The notes under the pieces were generated by a model that was not told the DNA's origin, searched no databases, and saw nothing but the letters and a program-made list of their open reading frames with translations. A stretch of 64,000 nt of DNA from Kitasatospora sp. MMS16-BH015. Its GTDB lineage: Bacteria > Actinomycetota > Actinomycetes > Streptomycetales > Streptomycetaceae. A program made the position numbers and the translations under genes. The stretch covers positions 8,899,859 through 8,963,858 of the forward strand of contig NZ_CP025394.1 in the NCBI RefSeq assembly GCF_002943525.1, written 5' to 3'. Each line of letters starts with the position of its first letter. Within the stretch, counting starts at the first letter, position 1. Of this stretch, positions 43,512-51,658 are shown in pieces.

Positions 43512-45089
43512 GTGGAGGCACTGGAGTCCGGGGATCCGCAGTGGATCGGTGAGTACCGGCTTCTGCGCAGGCTCGGTGCGGGCGGGATGGGCCGGGTCTA
43601 TCTGGGCCGGACCGTCGGCGGCCGCACGGTGGCTGTGAAGACGGTGCATGCCCAGTACGCGGCGGACCCCGAATTCCGGGTGCGCTTCCGGCAGGAGGTG
43701 GCGGCGGCGCGGCAGGTGGGTGTGCGCTGGACCGCCCCGGTGCTGGACGCCGACACCGAGGGCGAACAGCCCTGGGTGGCCACCGGTTACGTGGCCGGGC
43801 CCTCACTGGCTGCTGCTCTGCGGGACTTCGGGCCCTTGCCGGCCAGCGCCGTACGGTCGCTCGGCATCGGCCTCGCCGAGGCGCTCGCGGTGCTGCACGG
43901 CCGCGGCCTCGTCCACCGGGACGTCAAACCGTCGAACGTTCTGCTGGCCCTGGACGGCCCCCGGCTGATCGACTTCGGCATCGCCCGGGCGTTGGACGCG
44001 ACTGCCCTCACGCAGTCCGGCTTCGTGGTCGGCTCGCCCGGCTACCTCTCCCCGGAACAGGCCGCGGGCCGCCGCGCCGACCCGGCCGCCGATGTGTTCT
44101 CGCTCGGCGCGGTGCTCGCTTGCGCCGCCACCGGCCGCGCACCGTTCGGCGCGGCGCAGAGCACGCCCGTCCTGCTGTACCGGGTCGTCCACGAGCAGCC
44201 CGACCTCGACGGCCTCGACGGACTGGACCGGCAGTTGTGCGACACCATAGCCGCGTGCCTGGCCAAGGATCCGGCCGAGCGGCCGACCCCGCAGCGGCTG
44301 CGCGAACTCCTGACCGCGGGGGAGCCGGCGGCGGCGACGCGGCTGGACGAGCACGACTGGCTGCCGCCCGTGATCGCCGGCTCGCTGGCCCGGTTGGCGG
44401 TCGAACTGCTCGACCTCGACGCCGAGGCAGCGGCCCGGCCAGGCACCGTCCCGCCGTCGCCGTCCCTGTCGTACGTCCCGACGGTGACGGCCGCCCCGGC
44501 CCAGGGGTACGGTCCTGCGTCGCAGAGCCGGACGCCACCGGCTGCCGCCACCGCCGCTGCGGGCCGTCCCGGACCAGCGCGGAGCACGGTGGTGCTGGCC
44601 GTCGCCCTCGCGGCGGTGGTCGCCGGTACCGCCGTCTACCTGGGCACCCGCCCGGACGGCTCCTCCAACGGCGCACCGCGGACCTCCCCGACCGTCGCGG
44701 GCCTCAGCTCCACGCTCGGCCCCGCTCCCTCAGCACCTGTCACGGCCGCCGCGGATTCGGTACCGGCCGCCTTCCTGGGCACCTGGCAGGGCCGACTCGG
44801 CAGTCCGCAGCTGATCGGCACGGCGGACTTCAGCATCACCATCAGCCAGGGCCGCAAGGGTGAGGCGGTCGCCGCCATCCGCAACAACACCGGCCCCGGT
44901 ACCGCCTACTGCGACGCCACCGCCGATCTGATCTCGGTCGCCACCGACCGCCTGGTCCTCAAGACCCGCCCGATGAGCATCCTCAGCGGCTGCGTGGCCA
45001 ACCCCCATGACCAGGTCTACACCCGCAACATCGACGGCAGCCTCCACCTGGCCGTCGACACCTTCAGCGGCGACCTCGCCAAGAGCTGA
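43512..45089 (+). CDS. Membrane Ser/Thr protein kinase, PknB-like
   Basis: A 525-residue kinase. The glycine loop is LGAGGMGRVY (G22, G24), Lys43 is in VAVKTV, the catalytic loop is HRDVKPSN (D136), DFG is at 153-155, and SPGYLSPEQ follows the activation segment. A Pro/Ala/Ser linker leads to a membrane helix at about 358-377. The external domain (378-525) has two Cys (YCDATAD, LSGCVANP) that may form a disulfide. GTG 43512 follows GAGAGGGGAG. It likely senses an external signal. Confidence 0.92.
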   Translation: MEALESGDPQWIGEYRLLRRLGAGGMGRVYLGRTVGGRTVAVKTVHAQYAADPEFRVRFRQEVAAARQVGVRWTAPVLDADTEGEQPWVATGYVAGPSLAAALRDFGPLPASAVRSLGIGLAEALAVLHGRGLVHRDVKPSNVLLALDGPRLIDFGIARALDATALTQSGFVVGSPGYLSPEQAAGRRADPAADVFSLGAVLACAATGRAPFGAAQSTPVLLYRVVHEQPDLDGLDGLDRQLCDTIAACLAKDPAERPTPQRLRELLTAGEPAAATRLDEHDWLPPVIAGSLARLAVELLDLDAEAAARPGTVPPSPSLSYVPTVTAAPAQGYGPASQSRTPPAAATAAAGRPGPARSTVVLAVALAAVVAGTAVYLGTRPDGSSNGAPRTSPTVAGLSSTLGPAPSAPVTAAADSVPAAFLGTWQGRLGSPQLIGTADFSITISQGRKGEAVAAIRNNTGPGTAYCDATADLISVATDRLVLKTRPMSILSGCVANPHDQVYTRNIDGSLHLAVDTFSGDLAKS

Positions 45090-45108
45090 CGCCGGCCGCT
45101 GTCGGCGG

Positions 45109-45275
45109 CCGGCGGGCTGGCCGGTCACCTGCACCATTCTCACCACCGAGGTGGTGGACGCCGTCGGACGGGGCGACGACCGCATGCCGGTCACGCTCCA
45201 TCCGGACCAGGTGGACACCTGGCCCGACTCCGACCTCGCGGACCCCGCAGAGCTGCGCGGCCTGCTGCATACCCG
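45109..45275 (+). pseudogene. Remnant of an SRAP (YedK/HMCES) peptidase gene
   Basis: The frame reads TCTILTTEVVDAVGRGDDRMPVTLHPDQVDTW then PAELRGLL. TILTT, the short gap, and DRMPV-L with the following W match the SRAP domain core that shields abasic sites in DNA. The N-terminal Cys2 part and the C-terminal His motif are missing. So it is a decayed fragment. Confidence 0.6.
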
Positions 45276-45432
45276 GATTCCGTGCGCTTCCCATTGGGGA
45301 AAGGCCCGACGCTCGAAAGAATCTTGGATTGGTCGCTAAACGCAAGTGCCCGTCCCCGCCACCAACTGGTAGCCGCCAAGGTGTCCCGACCGGGATCCGC
45401 CGATGGCGGGACGGACTGGAAGGTACACCGCC

Positions 45433-45597
45433 ATGATGGACCCCGTGACCCTGATGCTGCTCGGCACCGCGCCCGCAGTGCTGAAGGTCGCCGACATCCT
45501 CGCCCAGAGCCTGCTGCTGCGCGCCCGCGCCGAGCTGACCCGGGCCCAGGCCGCCGCGCGGGTCCAGGACGACAAGCCCGCTGGCGGCGCTCAGTGA
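45433..45597 (+). CDS. 54-residue peptide coupled to the sigma factor
   Basis: ATG 45433 (or 45436), with GAAGG about 10 bases upstream, opens a 54-codon gene. The product has a hydrophobic or amphipathic N-terminal helix (VTLMLLGTAPAVLKVADILAQSLLL) and then a helical tail of Arg/Ala/Gln. Its stop overlaps the GTG of the sigma gene (GTGA). Tight coupling to a sigma factor suggests it regulates or helps express it, but it does not resemble known anti-sigma domains. Confidence 0.55.
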   Translation: MMDPVTLMLLGTAPAVLKVADILAQSLLLRARAELTRAQAAARVQDDKPAGGAQ

Positions 45598-46328
45598 CCG
45601 AGCAGAACTGCTGTACCGAGTGCGGCGCCACGGCCACGATGGCGTTCGAGACGGCCTACGGGCTCTATTACCGGCCGCTGGTCCTGTCGGTCCGTCGGCG
45701 GGCTGCGGCCTGGCAGTTGTCCGAGCAGGACGTCGACGTCGAGGCGCTGGTCCAGGACACCTTCGAGCAGGCCTTGCGTGTGTGGGGCGGCATCGAGGTG
45801 CCCCGCGCCTGGCTCTACACCGTGGCCCGGCGGCGCCTCTACCGCTGCATCCCGGCAGCCGCCCTGCGAGCCGACGGCGATCCGGCGGACCGCGCCGGGC
45901 AGGGGATCGTCGGCTGGACCACCATCGCTGCCTCCGTCAGCACCGAGGACCTCGTCGCCGCACGGGAAATCACCGAGCTCATCCAGCTGATGCCCCAGAA
46001 GCGCCGTCAAGAAGTCGCGTACCTGCGCTACCTCGAGGAGTGGAGCTTCAACGAGATCGCCGAGCAGCTCGGGTGCTGCCCGGCCACGGCCCGTGTCCAT
46101 GCTCTCAATGCGCGGTCCCACATCGTCGTCACCGTCAACGGGAACGACGCCAACGTGGTCGTCGGCAGCGTCTTCGACGGCCGCCGATGGAGCTGCATTC
46201 GCAGCATCTGGCGGCGGCCGGCCGGCGGTTCTGTTCGTGCTCGGGTCGCTGCCTTGGCGAGCCGGACATGGGACGCCTGGTGCGGCCGGTGGCGCGGCTC
46301 CCGGCAGGGGCGCCACCGGGCGCGCTGA
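45594..46328 (+). CDS. ECF-type sigma-70 factor
   Basis: A 244-residue sigma factor from GTG 45594. Region 2 (20-85) has YRPLVLSVRRRAAAW, VQDTFEQALRVWGGI and RAWLYTVARRRLYR. Region 4 has MPQKRRQEVAYLRYLEEWSFNEIAEQLGC as its helix-turn-helix. A Cys-rich head (NCCTECGAT) precedes region 2 and might bind metal. The last 55 residues are Arg/Trp-rich. No anti-sigma gene is seen downstream, only decaying DNA. Confidence 0.8.
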   Translation: MTEQNCCTECGATATMAFETAYGLYYRPLVLSVRRRAAAWQLSEQDVDVEALVQDTFEQALRVWGGIEVPRAWLYTVARRRLYRCIPAAALRADGDPADRAGQGIVGWTTIAASVSTEDLVAAREITELIQLMPQKRRQEVAYLRYLEEWSFNEIAEQLGCCPATARVHALNARSHIVVTVNGNDANVVVGSVFDGRRWSCIRSIWRRPAGGSVRARVAALASRTWDAWCGRWRGSRQGRHRAR

Positions 46329-46470
46329 AAGTCAATGGAGCAGGGCCTCATAGCCACTCCGGCGAAGGCGTCTACCGTGGCCCACTCCGCACCGCTCACC
46401 GGCCGGGACACGACGCCTGAATGGGCTGAGTGGGCGGGGCGATGGCCTCGCCACCCGGACGGATCGCATC
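46329..46470. other. Decayed region before the HNH remnant
   Basis: 142 bases with no ribosome site or recognisable motif. It probably holds the lost end of the HNH gene. Confidence 0.4.
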
Positions 46471-46651
46471 GAGGGTCTGATGCCGTGCACGAGGTCGTTG
46501 GCGAAGGCGCGGCGCTGAGCGGTGGTCCAGGGTCGGCCCCGCTGCGATAGGCGTTGGCGAGCGGGACGACGTGGTCGATGTCGAGCTGGGAGGCGCTGGT
46601 GGCGGCCTTGCCGTCGTAGGGGAGGTCCAGGTCGGGAAGTCTGGGCTGGAC
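46470..46651 (-). pseudogene. HNH endonuclease remnant
   Basis: The bottom strand reads LPYDGKAATSASQLDIDHVVPLANAYRSGAD, then after a 1-base loss WTTAQRRAFANDLVHG in the next frame. DIDHVVPLANA is the HNH His-containing motif. The gene is cut at 46651 exactly where the CTAG target repeat of the IS481-type element begins, and its other end is also lost. Confidence 0.65.
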
Positions 46652-46772
46652 TAGGTGTACTCGGCCGACACGTTGGTGACAGGGCCGATCGGTAGTTGAT
46701 CAAACAGGAACCTCCGGGCGTAGTGGAGTTTGCCGTCTTCACTCACCTCGGAGGTCCTGGTGCCCCACGCTA

Positions 46773-47996
46773 ATGCCGTATCCGGCAACGTTCGCCCCGT
46801 CGATGTGTCGTCTGGTTGCTGCGTCGGGCGGCACCGGGCGGTCAGAATGATCACGTGGCTGAACGCGTGCAGGTTCGTGAGATCGATGACGACGAGGGCA
46901 GACGGCTGCTACGGATCGTCCGCCGGGGCACCGGGTCGGTGGTGACCTGGCGCCGGGCCCAGATGGTGCTGCTGTCCGCCCAGCGCATGCCCGTGGCGAA
47001 GATCGCGGAGGTGACGTTCACCAGCGCTGACCGGGTCCGCGACGTGATCCACAACTTCAACGCCGACGGCTTCGACTCGCTCTACCCGAAGTACCGGGGC
47101 GGACGGCCGAGGACGTTCACGCTGCCCGAGCGGCGCGAGATCAAGAAGACCGCCAAGTCGAAGCCGGCCGAGCACGGCCTGCCCTTCTCGACTTGGAGCC
47201 TGGCCAAGCTGGCCGACTTCCTGGTCGCAGAGGGGGTGGTCGACGACATCAGCCACGAGGGCCTTCGGGTCCTGCTCCGCGAGGAGGGCGTCTCGTTTCA
47301 ACGCGTGAAGACCTGGAAGACCTCCCGCGATCCCGACTACGCGGCCAAGAAGGCTCGGGTCGAGCACCTCTACGCTATCGCCGACGGCGAGGTCGTACCC
47401 GAGGATGGCGAGCCCGAAGTCGTGTTCTGCCTGGACGAGTTCGGGCCGCTCAACCTCCAGCCCCATCCCGGGAAGCAGTGGGCCGAGCGCGGAGGCCGGC
47501 ACAAGGATCCTGACCGCGAGCCGCGGCCGAGGCGGCGGGCGACCTACACCCGCCCGCACGGGGTCCGGCATCTGTTCGCCGCCTACGACCTCGCCAAGGA
47601 TCAGCTCTACGGGCACGTCAAGAAGACGAAGAATCGGTCGAGGTTCCTGGAGTTCTGTCGCTACCTGCGCTCGCTGCACCCGGCGGACGTGCGGATCGCG
47701 ATCGTCTGCGACAACTACTCGCCGCACCTGACGACGAAGCGGTGCCAGCGGGTCGGGACGTGGGCGGCGGCGAACAACGTGGAGATCGCCTATACCCCGA
47801 CCAACAGCTCCTGGCTCAACCGGATCGAGGCCCAGTTCACCGCCCTGCGCTACTTCGCCCTCGACGGCACCGACCACCCCAGCCACAAAGCCCAGGGCAG
47901 CATGATCCGCCGCTACATCATCTGGCGGAACAAGCACGCCCAGGACGAGCGCCTACGCAAAGTCGTCACCAGGGCGAACGTTGCCTGATGCGGCAC
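46773..47996 (+). mobile_element. IS630-family insertion sequence, complete, nested in IS481
   Basis: About 1.22 kb. The left end ATGCCGTATCCGGCAACG and the right-end complement GTGCCGCATCAGGCAACG match over about 25 bases with three or four mismatches. TA is present on both sides (46771-46772 and 47997-47998), the usual IS630 target duplication. It contains one intact transposase. Confidence 0.88.
46855..47988 (+). CDS. IS630-family transposase, intact
   Basis: A 377-residue transposase from GTG 46855. The helix-turn-helix segment is VAKIAEVTFTSADRVRDVIHNF. The DDE residues are D194 in VFCLDEFGPL, D286 in VCDNYSPH and E325 in NSSWLNRIEAQF. A basic, linker-like segment (REPRPRRRATYTRPHG) lies between the first two Asp. 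It fills the nested element and appears functional. Confidence 0.92.
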   Translation: MAERVQVREIDDDEGRRLLRIVRRGTGSVVTWRRAQMVLLSAQRMPVAKIAEVTFTSADRVRDVIHNFNADGFDSLYPKYRGGRPRTFTLPERREIKKTAKSKPAEHGLPFSTWSLAKLADFLVAEGVVDDISHEGLRVLLREEGVSFQRVKTWKTSRDPDYAAKKARVEHLYAIADGEVVPEDGEPEVVFCLDEFGPLNLQPHPGKQWAERGGRHKDPDREPRPRRRATYTRPHGVRHLFAAYDLAKDQLYGHVKKTKNRSRFLEFCRYLRSLHPADVRIAIVCDNYSPHLTTKRCQRVGTWAAANNVEIAYTPTNSSWLNRIEAQFTALRYFALDGTDHPSHKAQGSMIRRYIIWRNKHAQDERLRKVVTRANVA

Positions 47997-49068
47997 TAAT
48001 GCCCGGCTGACCTTTCACGGCAGATGCCTGCTCGTACGCCGTGTCGTCCTCGACAGCCGACCGGTCGCGCACGTCGCGAAGGAACTGGGCGTTTCCCGGC
48101 AGTGCGCCCACCGATGGGTCAACCGGTACCGGGAGGAGGGCTGGGCCGGCCTGCACGACCGCTCCAGCCGCCCCCATCGGTGCCCTCGCCGCACACCCGC
48201 ACCTGTCGAGCGGCAGGTTCTGACCGCCCGCCAGGAGCGGCGGTGCGGTCCGGACGGGCTGGCCGAGTACACGGGCGTCCCGGCCCGCACCGTCAGCCGC
48301 ATCCTGCGACGCCACCACATGCCGCCTCTGTCCGCCTGCGACCCGCTGACCGGACAGGCCATCCGCGCCTCCCGCTCCAGCGCCGCGCGTTACGAACACG
48401 CCCGGGCCGGGCGACATGATCCACATCGACGTGAAGAAGCTCGGGAGGATCCCCGACGGCGGCGGCCACCGCGCCCACGGACGAGGTGAGCGCCCGGGCG
48501 TCCTGCGCGGCCTGGGCTACGACTACGTCCACGCCGCTGTCGACGACCACAGTCGCCTGGCCTACGCCGAGATCCTCACCGACGAGAAGGGCATCACCTG
48601 CGCGGGCTTCCTCACCCGCGCGGCCGCGTTCTTCCGCTCCCACGGCATCACCCGTATCGAACGGGTCATGACCGACAACGCCAAGAACTACCGCATCTCG
48701 CATGACTTCCAAGCGGCCTGCCAGACTCTGGGCGCCCGCCAGAAGTTCACCCGCCAGCACTGCCCGTGGACCAACGGCAAGGTCGAACGCTTCAACCGCA
48801 CCCTGCAGACCGAGTGGGCCTACCGCCAGGTGTTCACCAGCAACGACCAGCGAGCGGCCGCATTCGCGCCATGGCTCGACTTCTACAACACTGGCCGCCG
48901 ACACACCGCGCTCGGCGGCCGTCCCCCGATCACCCGCCTGACACCAACCTCATGACCGGGTACACCTAGGCCCATGTACTACCTCGACGGTGTCCACCAC
49001 GTCCGGGCATGCGCCCTTGCATCGTGGGGCGCCTGGTACTGCGGAGTCTGGGTCTAGGAGTTGCCTGA

Positions 49069-49101
49069 AGCGGTTCTGGCCCTTGTGGGGTCAGAACCGC
49101 T
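49069..49101. terminator. Hairpin terminator
   Basis: AGCGGTTCTG (49069-49078) pairs with 49092-49101, with more inner pairs, around a small loop. Orientation unclear because no gene adjoins. Confidence 0.6.
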
Positions 49102-49406
49102 GGCGAGCCTGCCACCTGGCCTAGATCTCCGGCCGGCTTGTTCGACCTGGCCGAGCTTGACCGTGAACTCGTCAGGAACTGTGGATCAAACCGCCGCCTG
49201 AGCGCGGCGGAGACGGTGGCGCTCATCCGAGCGGCCATCCCGACGCCGCCGGGGTGAGGTCCTCTGCCTCCAGGTCGGGGCGGCTGCGCAGGACGCGGGG
49301 GCGGGGGCGGTGGCGCCAGCGCCCGAATTCACCGAGCCGCTGCGCTGGAAGGGCCAGCCGGTCCCGGCCATCGACCGGCCCCCTGATCAGGCACTCCGCG
49401 CAGAGC

Positions 49407-49443
49407 GAGGAGGCCGCCACCCCTCGCTGGTGGCGGCCTCCTC
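49407..49443 (+). terminator. Strong hairpin terminator
   Basis: Perfect 15-bp stem (49407-49421 with 49429-49443) around CCTCGCT, followed by GGGCTTTCTC. It would end a rightward transcript from the remnant just upstream. Confidence 0.8.
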
Positions 49444-49634
49444 GGGCTTTCTCAGAGTGCCATCGGCCTACCCGGCCCGGACCGCACGACCGGACCCAGT
49501 TGGCTTCGTTCATGTGAAGTGACAGCGATCGGGCAGCGGTTTCGGAAGCAGTTGGTGATCTTGAGCGCTGCGGATGTTCACCAGAAATCACGTCACCTGA
49601 CCGCGCCGACTGCAGAGGCGCCGGTCCTTCGCGA

Positions 49635-49677
49635 AGTGCGGAGCGGCTTCCCCCGTGAGGGGGAGCCGCTCCGCACT
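49635..49677. terminator. Long hairpin terminator
   Basis: AGTGCGGAGCGGC-T-CCCCC pairs with GGGGGAGCCGCTCCGCACT around GTGA with a single bulged T; about 19 pairs. It lies 120 bases before the membrane protein gene. Confidence 0.75.
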
Positions 49678-49798
49678 CAGGGCGGATGTGCCGCTCCAGT
49701 GCTCTCCTCGATCATCGATCCAGCAAGGTGCGCCACGGGAGCGGGCTGACGGAGAAACCGTCCGCGTCGCTCGGGCGTCCGGACGAGGAGGACCTGCG

Positions 49799-50437
49799 AT
49801 GACCGCTCGCTCATTTCTGGCGCGGCTGCACGGCCGGACAGTGGCGGGAGTGCCGCCTTGGGCGGTGCGGGTCGCCTACGCGATCTCGCTGGCCGTGCTG
49901 CCCGCCGGGCTCTGGCGGATCCTGAGCGTCGACTTCCGGGTTCCGCTGATGGATGCCCCGACCGACGGGCGCCCGCCGCCGGACTGGTTCGGCGGCGAAT
50001 GGTGGTACGTCATCGGGCTGAGCGTGGTCAGTGAGGCATTGGCGTTCCTGGCGGTCGGTCTCGTGTGCACGTGGGGCGAGGTGTGGCCCCGGTGGATCCC
50101 GTGGTTGCGCGGCCGCCGGGTGCCGATCGTCGCCGCGGTTATCCCGGCTGGCCTCGGCGCCACGTTGAACACGCTCCTCTGGCCGTATTCGATGATCATG
50201 ATCAGCATGGGTCGCAGGGTCGACGGCGGCCTCAACCCCGGGGCGAACACGCATGGCTGGCAGGACGTCATCTTCTACGGTGCGTACTGGCCGCTGGCTG
50301 CCTGGGGGCCGCTGCTCGGCATCCTGACCGTGCACTACTACCGCCGTCGCAAGGCCGCTGAGTCGGTCGGCGTGTGCGAAGCAGGGGTGACATCGCCGGC
50401 AATGATGGTCAGCCCAGTAGAGCAGGGCATCAGGTAG
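49799..50437 (+). CDS. Small membrane protein, unknown
   Basis: A 212-residue protein from ATG 49799 with GAGGAGG 7 bases upstream. Four membrane helices are predicted (VRVAYAISLAVLPAGLW; YVIGLSVVSEALAFLAVGLVC; VPIVAAVIPAGLGATLNTLLW; GAYWPLAAWGPLLGILTVHYYRRR). The polar loops hold DGRPPPDWFGGEWW and GANTHGWQD. Such proteins are found in Streptomyces next to regulators, but no function is known. Confidence 0.75.
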   Translation: MTARSFLARLHGRTVAGVPPWAVRVAYAISLAVLPAGLWRILSVDFRVPLMDAPTDGRPPPDWFGGEWWYVIGLSVVSEALAFLAVGLVCTWGEVWPRWIPWLRGRRVPIVAAVIPAGLGATLNTLLWPYSMIMISMGRRVDGGLNPGANTHGWQDVIFYGAYWPLAAWGPLLGILTVHYYRRRKAAESVGVCEAGVTSPAMMVSPVEQGIR

Positions 50438-50745
50438 TGGGGCCGGACGCTCAGCACGGTAGCCAGCACTCCCGATGCTGTCCCGGCAAGCTGAACGCGC
50501 GTGTACCCGTCGCCCGGCCGTCGGCCTTCCGCCGGCGTGGCCGGGTGTGGCGCGTTGACGGCGATGCCGCCGGCTCCTTCAATGGGCTCCGGGCCCCGCG
50601 GGCGCCCGACCGCGCAGCGACGGTTCCCCCGAGCCCCGCTGCCGAGTACCGGTCACAAGCCCGCGTCGCAGGGCGTGCTGAGCCATGTCGTCCGAGACGC
50701 AGTGCCGGTGTTCGGGGGTCTGGGCCGGCACGCGAAACGCACCTC
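50438..50745. other. Intergenic stretch without recognised gene
   Basis: 308 bases between the membrane protein and the ORF fragment at 50746. Frames crossing it lack ribosome sites and have mixed codon use. Confidence 0.4.
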
Positions 50746-51075
50746 ATGAGTCCGACTTCCCCAGCCAACAGCGGCCTGCTGGTCTCGGCCGGGCGCCGCC
50801 GCTGCACGGGCGAGTCCCACAGCAGCCTTCTCACCCTGGCCTCGACCGGCGCCGACACCTCGTCCATCCCTGGCGCGCAGGCCCGGCAGATGGAGCTGGA
50901 GGCCGGCGTCTACCGGGCGGTCTGCAAGATCGGCGGCCTGTCCGCCCACCCGAACGGCATCCGCCAGGTCCGCCCTGTCCCCGGCCGGCTCGACATCCGG
51001 CTGCTGAACGAGCCCTACGTCGTCCGCTACCGGGCCGAGCACCTGCTGCCCACCCGATCCGGTGATCACGACGAC
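50746..51075 (+). pseudogene. Unknown ORF fragment
   Basis: From ATG 50746 a frame with good codon bias encodes MELEAGVYRAVCKIGGLSAH, then QVRPVPGRLDIRLLNEP and VVRYRAEHLLP. It looks like the C-terminal part of a real protein, but I do not recognise it. After about 51075 the frame becomes composition-biased and merges with the ligase remnant. Confidence 0.35.
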
Positions 51076-51089
51076 CACCCCCTCGACCA

Positions 51090-51330
51090 GGTGACTGGCG
51101 TCCCCGGGCTGCGCGACCCAGGCCGGGCGCCGTGCCCTCGCCCAGGCCCTGCGCACCCTGCGCGTCGACGTGTCGCCCTTCACCACTGCGGTCCCCGCCC
51201 CGTACGGCGGCGACGTGGTCTTCTGGGTGCGTCCCGCGCTGGCCGGGGAGGTCCAGTACCTGGAGTGGACGTCGCAGCGCCGGCACGGGCGCCGGTCTGG
51301 CGCGGGCTTCGGGACGCGAGCGAGGGCTGA
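51090..51330 (+). pseudogene. Remnant of ATP-dependent DNA ligase C-terminus
   Basis: One frame reads RRALAQALRTLRVDVSPFTT, then VFWVRPALAGEVQYLEWT. Another, one base off, ends APVWRGLRDASEG at 51330. This is the OB-fold end of LigD-type ligases (SPF, WV-P-LV-EV-Y-EWT, LRHPxWRGLR). The frame is broken and the adenylation domain is missing. Confidence 0.6.
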
Positions 51331-51658
51331 CGGCCGCCCGACCGCGAGGAGTACCTGAAACCGGGGGCCTGCACGGCCGGCGACGCGTGGAGCCGTACGG
51401 GAGCCGAAGGGCGAAGGCCGGCGCGGCATCGGAGGGTGGCCCTCGATATTCGACAGGCATTCGCCGCAGCAGGGGCCGGGGCAGAAGGGGGGGGGGTTGG
51501 TGGCCTTCGGCATTTTCGAGCATGAACACGCGGGGCTGACTCACCGTGACTGGTGCCTGCAGTCGGTGGTCCGCCTCGCGGTTGGTCGGTCGGACCGGCC
51601 GGCCGCCACAGACCTTCTCCGGCCCGGCAGTCCTCGCTTCTCGGGAGTGGGTGCGGCG
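51331..51658. other. Spacer between ligase remnant and Mo oxidoreductase
   Basis: 328 bases. It contains a run of ten G near 51489-51498. No gene or clear hairpin seen. Confidence 0.4.

Larger units (their letters stand above)
46760..48955 (+). pseudogene. IS481-family transposase, interrupted and frameshifted
   Basis: The gene starts at GTG 46760 (GGAGG upstream). After 13 bases it is split by the IS630-type element, and it resumes at 47999 in the same frame. It then reads ARLTFHGRCLLVRRVVL, HVAKELGVSRQCAHRW, ARTVSRILRRHHMP. Near 48408-48412 one extra base shifts the frame to MIHIDVKKLGRIPDGGGH, AVDDHSRLAYAEIL, MTDNAKNYR and GKVERFNRTLQTEWAY (DDE catalytic core). It stops at 48955. Confidence 0.88.
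46655..48965 (+). mobile_element. IS481-family element carrying a nested IS630 element
   Basis: The ends are GTGTACTCGG (left) and the complement of GTGTACCCGG (right), with further matches to about 28 bases. CTAG flanks both sides (46651-46654 and 48966-48969), in line with the NCTAGN target known for IS481. The inner transposase gene is broken by a second element and a frameshift, so this copy is inactive. Confidence 0.8.
48970..49798. other. Gene-poor region with three strong hairpins
   Basis: 829 bases after the IS481 element. Short frames exist, for example one reading EFTEPLRWKGQPVPAIDRPP near 49320-49385, which looks like the C-terminal end of a lost gene. No intact gene is seen. Three separate terminator-like hairpins suggest that several transcription units once ended here. 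Confidence 0.45.

Noticed and set aside
49407..49443. tRNA or tmRNA end
   Set aside because: Only a terminator hairpin is seen; no cloverleaf or CCA-type acceptor stem precedes it.
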